Below, piece by piece: positions 5,999 to 12,324 of a DNA stretch of 12,324 nucleotides. Source of the DNA: Planctomycetota bacterium (GTDB lineage: Bacteria; Planctomycetota; MHYJ01; JACPRB01). The position numbers and the translations under genes are program-made. The stretch is from assembly GCA_016200125.1 (NCBI GenBank), contig JACQFK010000102.1:1-12324 (forward strand), given 5' to 3'. The notes below the pieces were generated by a model that was not told where the DNA came from, did no database searches, and saw nothing but the letters and a program-made list of their open reading frames with translations. How positions within the stretch are numbered: position 1 is the first letter of the stretch; every line of letters begins with the position of its first letter.

Positions 5999-7956
5999 GC
6001 GGGGTCATAGACGGCCTGGCCCGACGTGTTGTAGTAGCGTCCCGTGTTCGGATCCGTGTAGCCGGAGACCTGCATCGGCGCGCCGGCGTTGCGGATGAGG
6101 GCCGACGCCGGGCTCACGCCGCCCGGGAAGCCGGGATAGCTCGAGAGATAGGTCCCCGCCGGAGGCACCGACGGAGCATACGGATGGACGGGGGACATCC
6201 CGCCCAGGCCTCCACTCCCCAGCGAACCGAAGCCGGGCACGCCTCCGATTCCGCCCGTCTGGGGCGGGACCACGACCGTGACGTTGGTCGTGTTGTTGAA
6301 GGCGCCGCTGCCGGGGCTGGACGATCCGCCGGTCGCCGAGGGGCTGATGTTCTGGGTCATCCCGCCGCCCTGGCGCGCGAAGGCATCCTGCACGAGCGCG
6401 GTCGACATGCCGGCGATCATCCCGACGGCCGGATCCATTCCGCGGTGGCCGCTTTCGGTCGAGGCGGGCTTCGGACCCTGGAAGTACAGCGGCAGCACGT
6501 GCGACAGCGGCAGGCTGTACTTCACGCGGACGAGCTTCTGAAGCTCGGGCGCCGACGGGACCGTCAGCGGGGCGACCGGCGGGAGGTATCCGCCCGCCGT
6601 CTTCCAGGCGTAGGTCCGCCGCGCGTAGATCCACACCACGAGGGGGAACTGCTCCTCCTTCCGCGACGTGAAGTCCAGCTTGATCCGCTCATCGGGGCTG
6701 TCCGGGGTGAGCTCCCGGGCGCTGATCGAGACGTCCGCCGTGGGCCGCCCGGTGCCGTGGGCGACGACGAGGCTCTGCGGAACCGAATTCGACACGTCGT
6801 AATGCTGCACCCACACGTCGGCCTTCAGGGCCGGAGGATTGTGGGGCGAGACGACCACCTGCCGGGGAGGCAGCGGCAGCGTGACGAGGACCGACGGATC
6901 CTCCCTCGGGCCGGTGCAGACGGTCACGGCGGCGGCGCCGTCCGCGCTCGCGTCCTCGGGGAAGGGAAGCACCATCACGCGGCCGGACACCGCGCCGTCC
7001 GCGGACTGGACGTCGATCACGTTGTCGGGCGCGAGCACCGTGTCGCCGAAGGCGGCGAAGGAGCCGCCGATCAGCTTCGAGTGGGAGCCTCCCGCGTCGT
7101 CATGCAGGTAGAGATACCAGGTCGACGAGTTGCGGGGCAGGCCGAAGGCCCAGAGCTCGCCGTTCTTCGTCTTGACGGGCTTCCCGCCGGCGAAGGGCTG
7201 GACCGAAAGGGTCGCCTGCGCCTGGGAGACCGGCTTGAGGACGGCGTGGATCGCGTCGGGAATGGCGTAGCTGGAGCGCTCGGTCCCGTCCGCGGTCTTG
7301 ATCTCCTGGGAGGGGCTCACGAAGGTCACCGAATCCGGGATCTCGCCCTCCGCCTGCGGCAGCGGGATCGTGAGGCCGGGCCTGCCCTCGGGCTTCAGCA
7401 TCCCCTTCGACGCGACGTGGGCGTGATAGCCCCACTTGCGGGAGTCGTGGAAGGTCACCTTGCCGCCCGGCGTCACGAAGAGGCGGATCTCGGGAAACCT
7501 CTGGAAGGCGTCGGAGAGCGCGGGTCCGATGCAGGACTTGATCTCGTGATCGTTGCTCCACGTGATCTCGGTCTGGTTGACCGGCTGGCTGGCGCTCGAC
7601 CGGGGGAACCAGGTCGAAGCGGGGCGGCGCTGCCCCAGGGGCTCCGACGGCTGGAGCGGCGGCGCCGACTTGCGGGTGTAGGACTCTTTCGAGTACTCGA
7701 TGTTGTAGATCGCCCCGCGGTTGATGACGGCGACCGTGTTCTCCTTCTCGACCGTGACGTCCGTCGACGTCTCGCTCAGGATCTTCCCCTTCACGACCTC
7801 GCGGTTCGTGAGGTAGATCGTGTCGGCGGCGGCATCGCCTTCCATGGACGAGCTCCCCGACGGGGACGTCGAACGGGGGCCGGCCGAACAGGCGGCCAGC
7901 GGGAAGGCGGCCGCAACGGCGGCGTACAGCAGGACCCGGCACACGGCGCGATTCAT
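5953..7956 (-). CDS. Large lipoprotein of unknown function with small beta-barrel-like module
   Basis: I chose the ATG at 7956: GGAGA lies 6 nt upstream (7963-7967) and the protein then opens with MNRAVCRVLLYAAVAAAFPLAAC, a lipoprotein signal with Cys23. The longer frame from 8025 would bury it. Product 667 aa. Residues about 43-89 (DTIYLTNREVVKGKILSE...VTVE...IYNIEY) look like a small SH3/Sm-like barrel, also found in the kinase encoded just upstream. Residues about 125-490 look rich in beta strands (WYLYLHDDAG, FPLVVWIYARRTYAWKTAGG) and I do not recognise them. Residues about 530-667 are Gly/Ser/Pro/Asn-rich and probably disordered, ending in a YTDPNTGRYYNTSGQAVYD phrase. The start lies 31 nt after the kinase stop. 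The last codons overlap the next gene. It may be a partner of that kinase at the envelope, which is inference from position and the shared module. Confidence 0.85.
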   Translation of the reverse strand: MNRAVCRVLLYAAVAAAFPLAACSAGPRSTSPSGSSSMEGDAAADTIYLTNREVVKGKILSETSTDVTVEKENTVAVINRGAIYNIEYSKESYTRKSAPPLQPSEPLGQRRPASTWFPRSSASQPVNQTEITWSNDHEIKSCIGPALSDAFQRFPEIRLFVTPGGKVTFHDSRKWGYHAHVASKGMLKPEGRPGLTIPLPQAEGEIPDSVTFVSPSQEIKTADGTERSSYAIPDAIHAVLKPVSQAQATLSVQPFAGGKPVKTKNGELWAFGLPRNSSTWYLYLHDDAGGSHSKLIGGSFAAFGDTVLAPDNVIDVQSADGAVSGRVMVLPFPEDASADGAAAVTVCTGPREDPSVLVTLPLPPRQVVVSPHNPPALKADVWVQHYDVSNSVPQSLVVAHGTGRPTADVSISARELTPDSPDERIKLDFTSRKEEQFPLVVWIYARRTYAWKTAGGYLPPVAPLTVPSAPELQKLVRVKYSLPLSHVLPLYFQGPKPASTESGHRGMDPAVGMIAGMSTALVQDAFARQGGGMTQNISPSATGGSSSPGSGAFNNTTNVTVVVPPQTGGIGGVPGFGSLGSGGLGGMSPVHPYAPSVPPAGTYLSSYPGFPGGVSPASALIRNAGAPMQVSGYTDPNTGRYYNTSGQAVYDPAWNSGPVNFTRRSGP
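7690..7830 (-). other. Small beta-barrel-like module of the lipoprotein
   Basis: Residues 43-89 follow an I-x-L-x-N-x-x-x-x-x-G-K-I-L-S-E pattern with strands DTIYLTN, VVKGKILSE, DVTVE and IYNIEY. It aligns by eye with residues 731-777 of the kinase (8900-9040), sharing GK, SE, S and VE at equal spacing. Confidence 0.5.
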
Positions 7957-7987
7957 CTCGTATCTCCTAGAAAACAGGGGTATCCGG

Positions 7988-10900
7988 TCAGTCCCGGGTC
8001 CGATCGAGCACCCGGATGGATTCAATCGTGACGCTTCCTCCGCTCATGCCGAGCTGAAGCCCTCCGCCCGGCGCATAGTCCTTGTCGGGGAGGGCGAAGA
8101 TCAGGCGGCCGTCCAGGTAGACCAGGAGAAGGGCGGCGCTGGGGATCACGTGGATCAGGCCTCCCGGCAGGCGCGCGGGAAGCTCCGCCTTGCGGACCGT
8201 GGAGACATTCTCTTCCGCCCCTTCCTTGTCCGCGCGGAAGAGCGCGAGGCTTCGCGGCCCCGCCTCGAACCAGCGCGTGAACGAGATCGCGACCATGAAC
8301 GCCGCCGCATCGGCGGTTCCGACGCCGAAGGTCCAGCGGATCCGGTAGCCCCGCTCCGCCCCTTTCAGCTTCTTGATCAGGCGCACCTGCTCCTTCGCGG
8401 AGGCGGCGGACAGGACGTAGACGTTCTTCCCCTTGTCGTAGACCACGGAGCCGGAGGGCGCGTCCCGGGTGTCGGCGTCCCAGGTTCCCCAGGCGGCGGC
8501 GCTCACGAGCTCGAATTTCTCGTCCGCGGGGATCGACTTGTCGAAGGTCTCGAGCGTCTCCCGCGCCGCCCGGGCGCCGGCGCGGGTCGCCAGGTGCGTC
8601 GTGAGCAGACTCCGGAGCGATCCTTCCTCCCCGATCCTGAGAAACAGGCCCGCCGCCTCCTTCTCCGCCGCCAGCGCCTGCATCCGCGCCTTCAGGACCG
8701 TTTCCGCGGGCGGCTCGAAGGCCGCGAGCGCCTTCAGGTCGCCGGTCCGCAGGAGCTCTTCGATGGACTGATCGAGCAGCAGCGGCGCGAGCCGGCGGCG
8801 ATCGACGTCGTCCAGTCCGGCGAGCAGAGGCAGCACGCCCGAGGCGTCTCCCGCCGCCGAGCGGACCATCAGCGCCTCGAGCTTCCGGCCGCGCGCCGCA
8901 GGGAAGGTGGTCGGACTGACCTGCGCCAGCGGAAGCTCCTCCCGCCCTCCGTCCGCCGATTCGACGCTGAGGCGGCCCGAGGCCTCCGACACGACCTTCC
9001 CGCGGATCGACCGGCCGTCGCGAAGCTCGAGGAGTTGCTCCTCCTTCCCCTCCAGGAGCGGCCGGGCTTGGAAGGCGCGGAGCGCGGCCTGGATCCGCTC
9101 GACTTCCGTATGGACGAAGATCTCCAGCCAGGGCGTGAAGGAGCGGACGCGCGAGAATTCCAGGAGGCGTTCGGCCGCCTCCTCGAAGGCATATCCGCTG
9201 CGGGAGGTCAGGGTGGCGCGCGAGACCGCGAGCAGCTGCTCCAGGAGCTCCAGCTCCGCCGGCTCCGGAACGTGCCCGGCGAGCAGGGCGAGCCTCGGAT
9301 CGGAAGGGAGGGAGGGAGGCGCAGGCTTCACCGGGGCCGGCGCCAGGGGGGCGGGCCGGACTTCCGGCGGCGGATTCTCGCGGACCGGCACGGGAGTCTT
9401 CTTCGGCGCTTCCGCGACCGGCGACGGGACGACCGGCGCGCGCGGCGCCGGCGCCTTCGGCCAGAGCAGGAACAGGGCCGCGACCCCCGCGGCGACCGCG
9501 ATCAACCACGCGACGAGCGATGGCGCCGCCTTCCTCGGGGGCATGGCGGTCGGTTGATCGGGCCTCGCGACGCTGTCGATCGCCCGGATCAGCTCCTCGG
9601 CCGAGGAGAAGCGGTCCTCGCGCTTCTTGGAGATCAGCTTGTGGACCAGCGCCTCGACCACGGGGGGGATGGCGGCGTCGTGCTGCCGCAGCGGCAGGGG
9701 CGGCTGCTGCGGATCGGGGATCATCGACAGGTAGCCGAACGCCGTCCTCGCGTGATAGGGCCGCTTGCCCGACAGAAGCTGGTAGAGGACGACGCCCAGC
9801 GAGTAGAGGTCGGTTCTCGCGTCGAGCTCCTTGTCCTGGCACTGCTCCGGCGACGCGTACTCGAGGGTGCCGACGAACAGGCCGTCCTGGGTGAGCCCGT
9901 CCTTCTTCACGTCGATCGACCTCATCAGGCCGAAGTCCATGATCTTCACGCGGCCCGAGTCGTCGATCATGAGGTTGTCGGGCTTGATGTCGCGGTGGAT
10001 CATCCCGGCGGCGTGGGCGACGGCGAGGCCCTCGGCGACCTGCCGGACGATCCTGAGCGCCTCGCCGGGCGGCAGGGCCTTCTTCTCCTCGAGGACCTTG
10101 TTCAGCGTGCGTCCCCGGATGAGCTGCATGGCGAGCCAGAGATGGGCGCCCTGCCGGCCCGCCGCGTACACCTGCGTGATGTTGGGATGATCGAGCTTCG
10201 CGTTCGCGGCGTTCTTCGCCTCGCGGAGGAAGCGGTCCTGGTACTCCCGGTTGTCCGCGAACTGGCCGTGGAGCACCTTGAGCGCCACGCGGCGGTCGAG
10301 CGTCTCGTCGAGGCCCTCGTAGACCGCGCCCATGCCGCCCCGCCCGATCGCCCCGGTGATCTTGTAGGGACCGAAGGAGGTCCCCAGGAGCGGGTCTCCC
10401 GGAGGAATCGCGACCTTCGTCGAACCCGAGCGAACCGGCAGGTCCTCGGGGAGGGGCGCGGGTTTCGGCGAGGCCGCGGAGCGGAGCGTCGGATTGTCGA
10501 ACGCGGTCCTCAGGAAGGCCAGGATCTCGCGCGCGTGGGAGGGATCGCCGTCCCGCTCCGCGCGGTCGAGATCCAGCGAGACGTAGGCCATCAGGTCCAG
10601 GGTGACGCCGGAATCGATCACCCCCACGGGGATGGTGCCGTCGCGCGCGTTGATCTGCAGGAGGTTCTCGCAGTGGCGCTCGAAGTCGTCGACCGGCCGA
10701 CCCTGCGACTTTTCCAGCACATCGCGCAGACGCGGCAGGAGGCCGTGGAGGCGGGCCTGGAGGAAGAGCGCCTTGACGAAGCCGGCGGGGCCGTTTCGGA
10801 AGCAGTCGGGGCCGAAGCGCCCGGCCCATTCGCGGTCGATCCGGGCCTTTTCGTCGCGCAGCGGCCCGATCGGCTCCCGCCGCAGGGCCGGCGAAGGAGG

Positions 10901-11230
10901 AAGGGGAGCCGGGACGATGACCGGAGCGGGTTTTGGTTTTTCGGCGGCGGGAAGGGGCCGGACGACGGAGGGGGCCTTGGCCTCCGGAACGAGCATGTAG
11001 GCGAGCCGGCAGCGGGTCGTGGAGGTCAGATTCGGAGCCCAGGGGTCCGACTCGCTCGTGATCTTCTTCTCCCTCAGGAGAAACCTGAGCGTCTCGTCGA
11101 AATGGAGCTCGCAGGGGAAGTCGCCGGAGGCGATGCGCCCGAGGATTTCATTCCCGGTCCAGGGGACGGTCTCCCCGCCGAGGAGGGCGACGATGCGGGG
11201 AGCGATGGAGGCCGGGGTCTCGTGGCACAT
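7988..11230 (-). CDS. Transmembrane Ser/Thr protein kinase with exported ConA/LamG-like domain
   Basis: 1080 aa from the ATG at 11230; another ATG lies in frame at 11302. Residues 1-280 come before the kinase and are not recognised, with a Pro-rich break near 85-120. The kinase domain (about 288-555) is complete: P-loop IGRGGMGAVYEG (295-306), K318 in VALKVL, E337, HRDIKPDN with D414/K416/N419, DFG at 432-434, GTLEYASPEQ at 454-463 and D474 in RTDLYSLGVVLYQLLSGKRPY. All catalytic residues are present, so it should be active. The membrane span is 570-591. A Pro/Ala-rich stalk (592-645), a helical region (about 650-725), a small barrel-like module (731-777) and a second helical stretch follow. 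The end (about 905-1078) is jelly-roll-like, with LLLVYLDGRLIFALPD and GLQLGMSGGSVTIESIRVLD, as in LamG or DUF1080 domains that often bind sugars. It is the first gene of the set and probably senses an envelope signal. Confidence 0.95.
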   Translation of the reverse strand: MCHETPASIAPRIVALLGGETVPWTGNEILGRIASGDFPCELHFDETLRFLLREKKITSESDPWAPNLTSTTRCRLAYMLVPEAKAPSVVRPLPAAEKPKPAPVIVPAPLPPSPALRREPIGPLRDEKARIDREWAGRFGPDCFRNGPAGFVKALFLQARLHGLLPRLRDVLEKSQGRPVDDFERHCENLLQINARDGTIPVGVIDSGVTLDLMAYVSLDLDRAERDGDPSHAREILAFLRTAFDNPTLRSAASPKPAPLPEDLPVRSGSTKVAIPPGDPLLGTSFGPYKITGAIGRGGMGAVYEGLDETLDRRVALKVLHGQFADNREYQDRFLREAKNAANAKLDHPNITQVYAAGRQGAHLWLAMQLIRGRTLNKVLEEKKALPPGEALRIVRQVAEGLAVAHAAGMIHRDIKPDNLMIDDSGRVKIMDFGLMRSIDVKKDGLTQDGLFVGTLEYASPEQCQDKELDARTDLYSLGVVLYQLLSGKRPYHARTAFGYLSMIPDPQQPPLPLRQHDAAIPPVVEALVHKLISKKREDRFSSAEELIRAIDSVARPDQPTAMPPRKAAPSLVAWLIAVAAGVAALFLLWPKAPAPRAPVVPSPVAEAPKKTPVPVRENPPPEVRPAPLAPAPVKPAPPSLPSDPRLALLAGHVPEPAELELLEQLLAVSRATLTSRSGYAFEEAAERLLEFSRVRSFTPWLEIFVHTEVERIQAALRAFQARPLLEGKEEQLLELRDGRSIRGKVVSEASGRLSVESADGGREELPLAQVSPTTFPAARGRKLEALMVRSAAGDASGVLPLLAGLDDVDRRRLAPLLLDQSIEELLRTGDLKALAAFEPPAETVLKARMQALAAEKEAAGLFLRIGEEGSLRSLLTTHLATRAGARAARETLETFDKSIPADEKFELVSAAAWGTWDADTRDAPSGSVVYDKGKNVYVLSAASAKEQVRLIKKLKGAERGYRIRWTFGVGTADAAAFMVAISFTRWFEAGPRSLALFRADKEGAEENVSTVRKAELPARLPGGLIHVIPSAALLLVYLDGRLIFALPDKDYAPGGGLQLGMSGGSVTIESIRVLDRTRD
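7997..8518 (-). other. ConA/LamG-like sensor domain of the kinase
   Basis: Residues about 905-1078. The ending, strand LLVYLDGRLIFALPD, then a Gly turn, GLQLGMSGG and VTIESIRVLD, is the typical closing of jelly-roll lectin-like or DUF1080 (3-keto-disaccharide hydrolase-like) domains. Sugar binding is a family-based guess; I see no catalytic residues I can name. Confidence 0.55.
8900..9040 (-). other. Small beta-barrel-like module of the kinase ectodomain
   Basis: Residues 731-777 (QLLELRDGRSIRGKVVSEAS, then LSVES and LPLAQVSPTTF) show the same strand pattern as residues 43-89 of the lipoprotein encoded next. Confidence 0.5.
9458..9523 (-). other. Membrane span of the complete kinase
   Basis: Residues 570-591 (SLVAWLIAVAAGVAALFLLW) follow basic PPRKAAP and precede the Pro-rich stalk, placing the kinase in the cytoplasm and about 490 C-terminal residues outside. 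Confidence 0.92.
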
Positions 11231-11377
11231 AATCAGACGGCGGGGATCGATCCCTCTCCTTTTTCGCTTGCCGACCCCGGTTGCCCCGGATGTTCTACCC
11301 ATTATGGGCGGAGGTTGCAAGGTGTTGCTGTGCTGGACAAACAGGAAAGGAGCGGCTTCGTTTCACCCTTGCATGGG
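11231..11377 (-). promoter_or_regulatory. Leader and possible promoter of the five-gene set
   Basis: On the minus strand CATAAT (11301-11306) matches five of six -10 consensus bases; I found no good -35 at 16-18 nt. A start near 11294 would give a leader of about 64 nt and exclude the ATG at 11302. The leader holds AAGGAG (11256-11261), but 25 nt before the ATG, and between them the 12-bp palindrome GGGATCGATCCC (11243-11254), which can fold as a 4-bp stem with a 4-nt loop. Upstream, CATGGGT occurs twice on the plus strand (11372-11378, 11384-11390). No gene is seen here. Confidence 0.35.
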
Positions 11378-12324
11378 TTATGTCATGGGTCGCCCTGGCG
11401 AAAGCCGGGGGCGCGGACCTCGGCGAGCGGCGTGCCGGGCTCGAAGAGGGCCAGTTCCAGCGCGGCGGCCCCCCCCGGCCCCGGGCGGCCCCGGAGCGAA
11501 TCCGGATCTCCGGCTCTCCCACCAGGCGCGGGCGAGCCCGGGGTGGGGCCAGGGCAGGTCTTCGTCGGGGTCGGGCTGGACGTCTTCGTCCTTCGGGTCG
11601 TCGTTGGGGCCCGCCTGGAATCCCTCGGGCTGCTCGCCGTCGAGGTCCTGGTAGGCGAGATCGACGCCGCTGATCATCGACAGCGCCTCGCCGGCGACCC
11701 GGGCGACCGCGGGAACGGCCGTCTGCTCGAGAAGCCAGGGGACGGCCTCGGGATCGCCCGCTGCGCCCGCACTGATGACGGCCTGGCGAAGCGTCTCCGG
11801 CTTCTTCGCGAGCTTCTGCCGCCAGGCCGCCGCGGCGGCCGGGGTCATCCGCCGGGTCGCGAGGACGAGGGCCTCGCGGGACTTGCGTCCGGGCCCGGCC
11901 GCAAAGGCCTGGAGCGCGGCGACGGCGGCGGGATCGCCGGAGACCAGCGCGGCGCCCCAGGCGGCGGCGTAGCCCACGGCGGGATCGACGGCGTCGAGGC
12001 ATCGGGAAAACAGCGCCGCGTGCTGTTTCATCCCGAGCTCTGCGATCGCGCGGAGCGCCCGGGCACGGAGGAGCGGGTCGGCGTCGCCGACGGCCTCGAG
12101 GAAAGGCTTCTCGAAATCGAGGCGCCGGACCGCGGCGCCGGCGACGCCGATACGGCGGCGAGCCTTCGAGGGCGAGGCGAGCAGCGACTTGATGAGCCGG
12201 TCGGCTTTTTTCGGCGGGAGCCAGCCGATGGCGGAGACGAGGCCGCGCGAAAGCTCCGGGGTGGTGCTGCCGGCGTCGAGGACGAGATCCGTGCGCTTGG
12301 CATCTCCGCTCTCGAACGCGATGA
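11378..12324 (-). CDS. TIGR02270-family HEAT-like protein, 5' end outside window, frameshifted near the 3' end
   Basis: The frame is open from the right edge through the internal Met at 12031, so the start is outside. The text is HEAT-like (GLVSAIGWL, FLEAVGDADPLLRARALRAI, GDPEAVPWLLEQT), then the family's hallmark end: ARVAGEALSMISGVDLAY, GPNDDPKDEDV, DPDEDLPWPHP and ARAWWES. This matches TIGR02270, about 400 aa in full, often found in or near type VI secretion loci. The role is unknown, and no other T6SS gene is visible here. After FAPG the frame turns into Arg/Gly/Pro-rich nonsense ending at TAA 11378-11380. The expected ending (AAALELALFEPGTP, then APGFRQGDP and stop) lies in another minus frame, ending at 11383. 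Dropping one base from the eight-base run at 11469-11476 joins them. About 25 residues that the family usually has between these parts also seem missing. It could be a decaying gene or a sequencing error. Confidence 0.85.
   Translation of the reverse strand, partial: IAFESGDAKRTDLVLDAGSTTPELSRGLVSAIGWLPPKKADRLIKSLLASPSKARRRIGVAGAAVRRLDFEKPFLEAVGDADPLLRARALRAIAELGMKQHAALFSRCLDAVDPAVGYAAAWGAALVSGDPAAVAALQAFAAGPGRKSREALVLATRRMTPAAAAAWRQKLAKKPETLRQAVISAGAAGDPEAVPWLLEQTAVPAVARVAGEALSMISGVDLAYQDLDGEQPEGFQAGPNDDPKDEDVQPDPDEDLPWPHPGLARAWWESRRSGFAPGPPGAGGGRRAGTGPLRARHAARRGPRPRLSPGRPMT
11383..11475 (-). pseudogene. Out-of-frame C-terminal tail of the TIGR02270 gene
   Basis: This frame encodes GGAAALELALFEPG, then TPLAEVRAPGFRQGDP and a TGA stop (11383-11385), the kind of ending the TIGR02270 family has. 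It is not in frame with the main body, which runs on to another stop at 11378. Going from body to tail needs a skip of one base (or loss of two), most simply at the C8/G8 run 11469-11476. Confidence 0.7.

Noticed and set aside
3657..6008. 783-aa minus-strand open frame across the FN3 and barrel genes
   Set aside because: Arg-rich low-complexity text; the two real genes have signal peptides and domains in other frames.
7957..8025. Longer start (8025) for the large lipoprotein
   Set aside because: It overlaps the kinase stop and buries the lipoprotein signal that begins at 7956 with a well-spaced GGAGA.
6184..8031. 615-aa plus-strand open frame opposite the large lipoprotein
   Set aside because: Arg/Gly/Asp-rich mirror text; the minus-strand frame has a lipobox, a ribosome site and strand-like segments.
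8022..10829. 935-aa minus-strand open frame within the complete kinase
   Set aside because: All kinase motifs are in the other frame; this one is Arg/Gly/Pro-rich without motifs.
12028..12303. Small 91-aa minus-strand open frame at the right edge
   Set aside because: Ser/Arg/Pro-rich shadow; the HEAT-like TIGR02270 frame runs through the same DNA without a stop.
11378..12324. Calling the window part of a type VI secretion locus
   Set aside because: TIGR02270 proteins often occur near such loci, but no other T6SS component is seen in the window.
1..12324. CRISPR arrays, tRNA/rRNA genes, insertion sequences
   Set aside because: I found no regularly spaced DNA repeats, no RNA-gene sequences and no transposase-like frame or terminal repeats.

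Overview
This is a high-GC bacterial window holding seven genes on two strands. The organism is probably a planctomycete or a close relative in the PVC group. Three things suggest this. There are two different eukaryotic-type Ser/Thr kinases, each with a single membrane span, a Pro-rich stalk and a large exported domain. The kinase at the left edge has the sub-family wording VDHRADIYAIGVVFYEMLTG followed by RLDEVVLKALEKSPDRRYQ, which is common in Planctomycetota and Verrucomicrobiota. A small beta-barrel-like module (xLxxGxxxxGKxxSE) also occurs in two genes. The phylum call is inference from protein style, not from a marker gene.

Layout. 3-2117 (+): C-terminal part of a membrane Ser/Thr kinase whose exported half seems to be four degenerate copies of one domain. 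2111-2130: a perfect 8-bp inverted repeat that contains both convergent stop codons. 2124-11230 (-): five closely spaced genes in one direction, listed here in transcription order. They are (a) a second membrane Ser/Thr kinase with a ConA/LamG-like C-terminal domain, 7988-11230; (b) a 667-aa lipoprotein of unknown function, 5953-7956; (c) a secreted protein with a poly-Pro linker and a beta-barrel-like C-terminus, 5036-5998; (d) a lipoprotein with two FN3 domains and a probable seven-bladed propeller, 3314-5032; (e) a secreted CAP (SCP/PR-1-like) protein with a C-terminal Ig-like domain, 2124-3266. 11378-12324 (-): 3' part of a TIGR02270-family HEAT-like gene, broken near its end by a frameshift at a run of eight C (G on the coding strand).

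How the parts may work together. The gaps in the five-gene set are 31 nt, an overlap, 3 nt and 47 nt, so it looks like one operon. Every product carries an export signal or a transmembrane span. The first two genes share the small beta-barrel-like module. The simplest reading is an envelope sensing and adhesion module: a transmembrane kinase senses a surface or polysaccharide signal and is made together with a set of periplasmic, outer-membrane or surface proteins. I know of no named system with this gene set, and its function is not shown by the sequence. I saw no RNA genes, insertion sequences, CRISPR arrays, attachment sites or origins.
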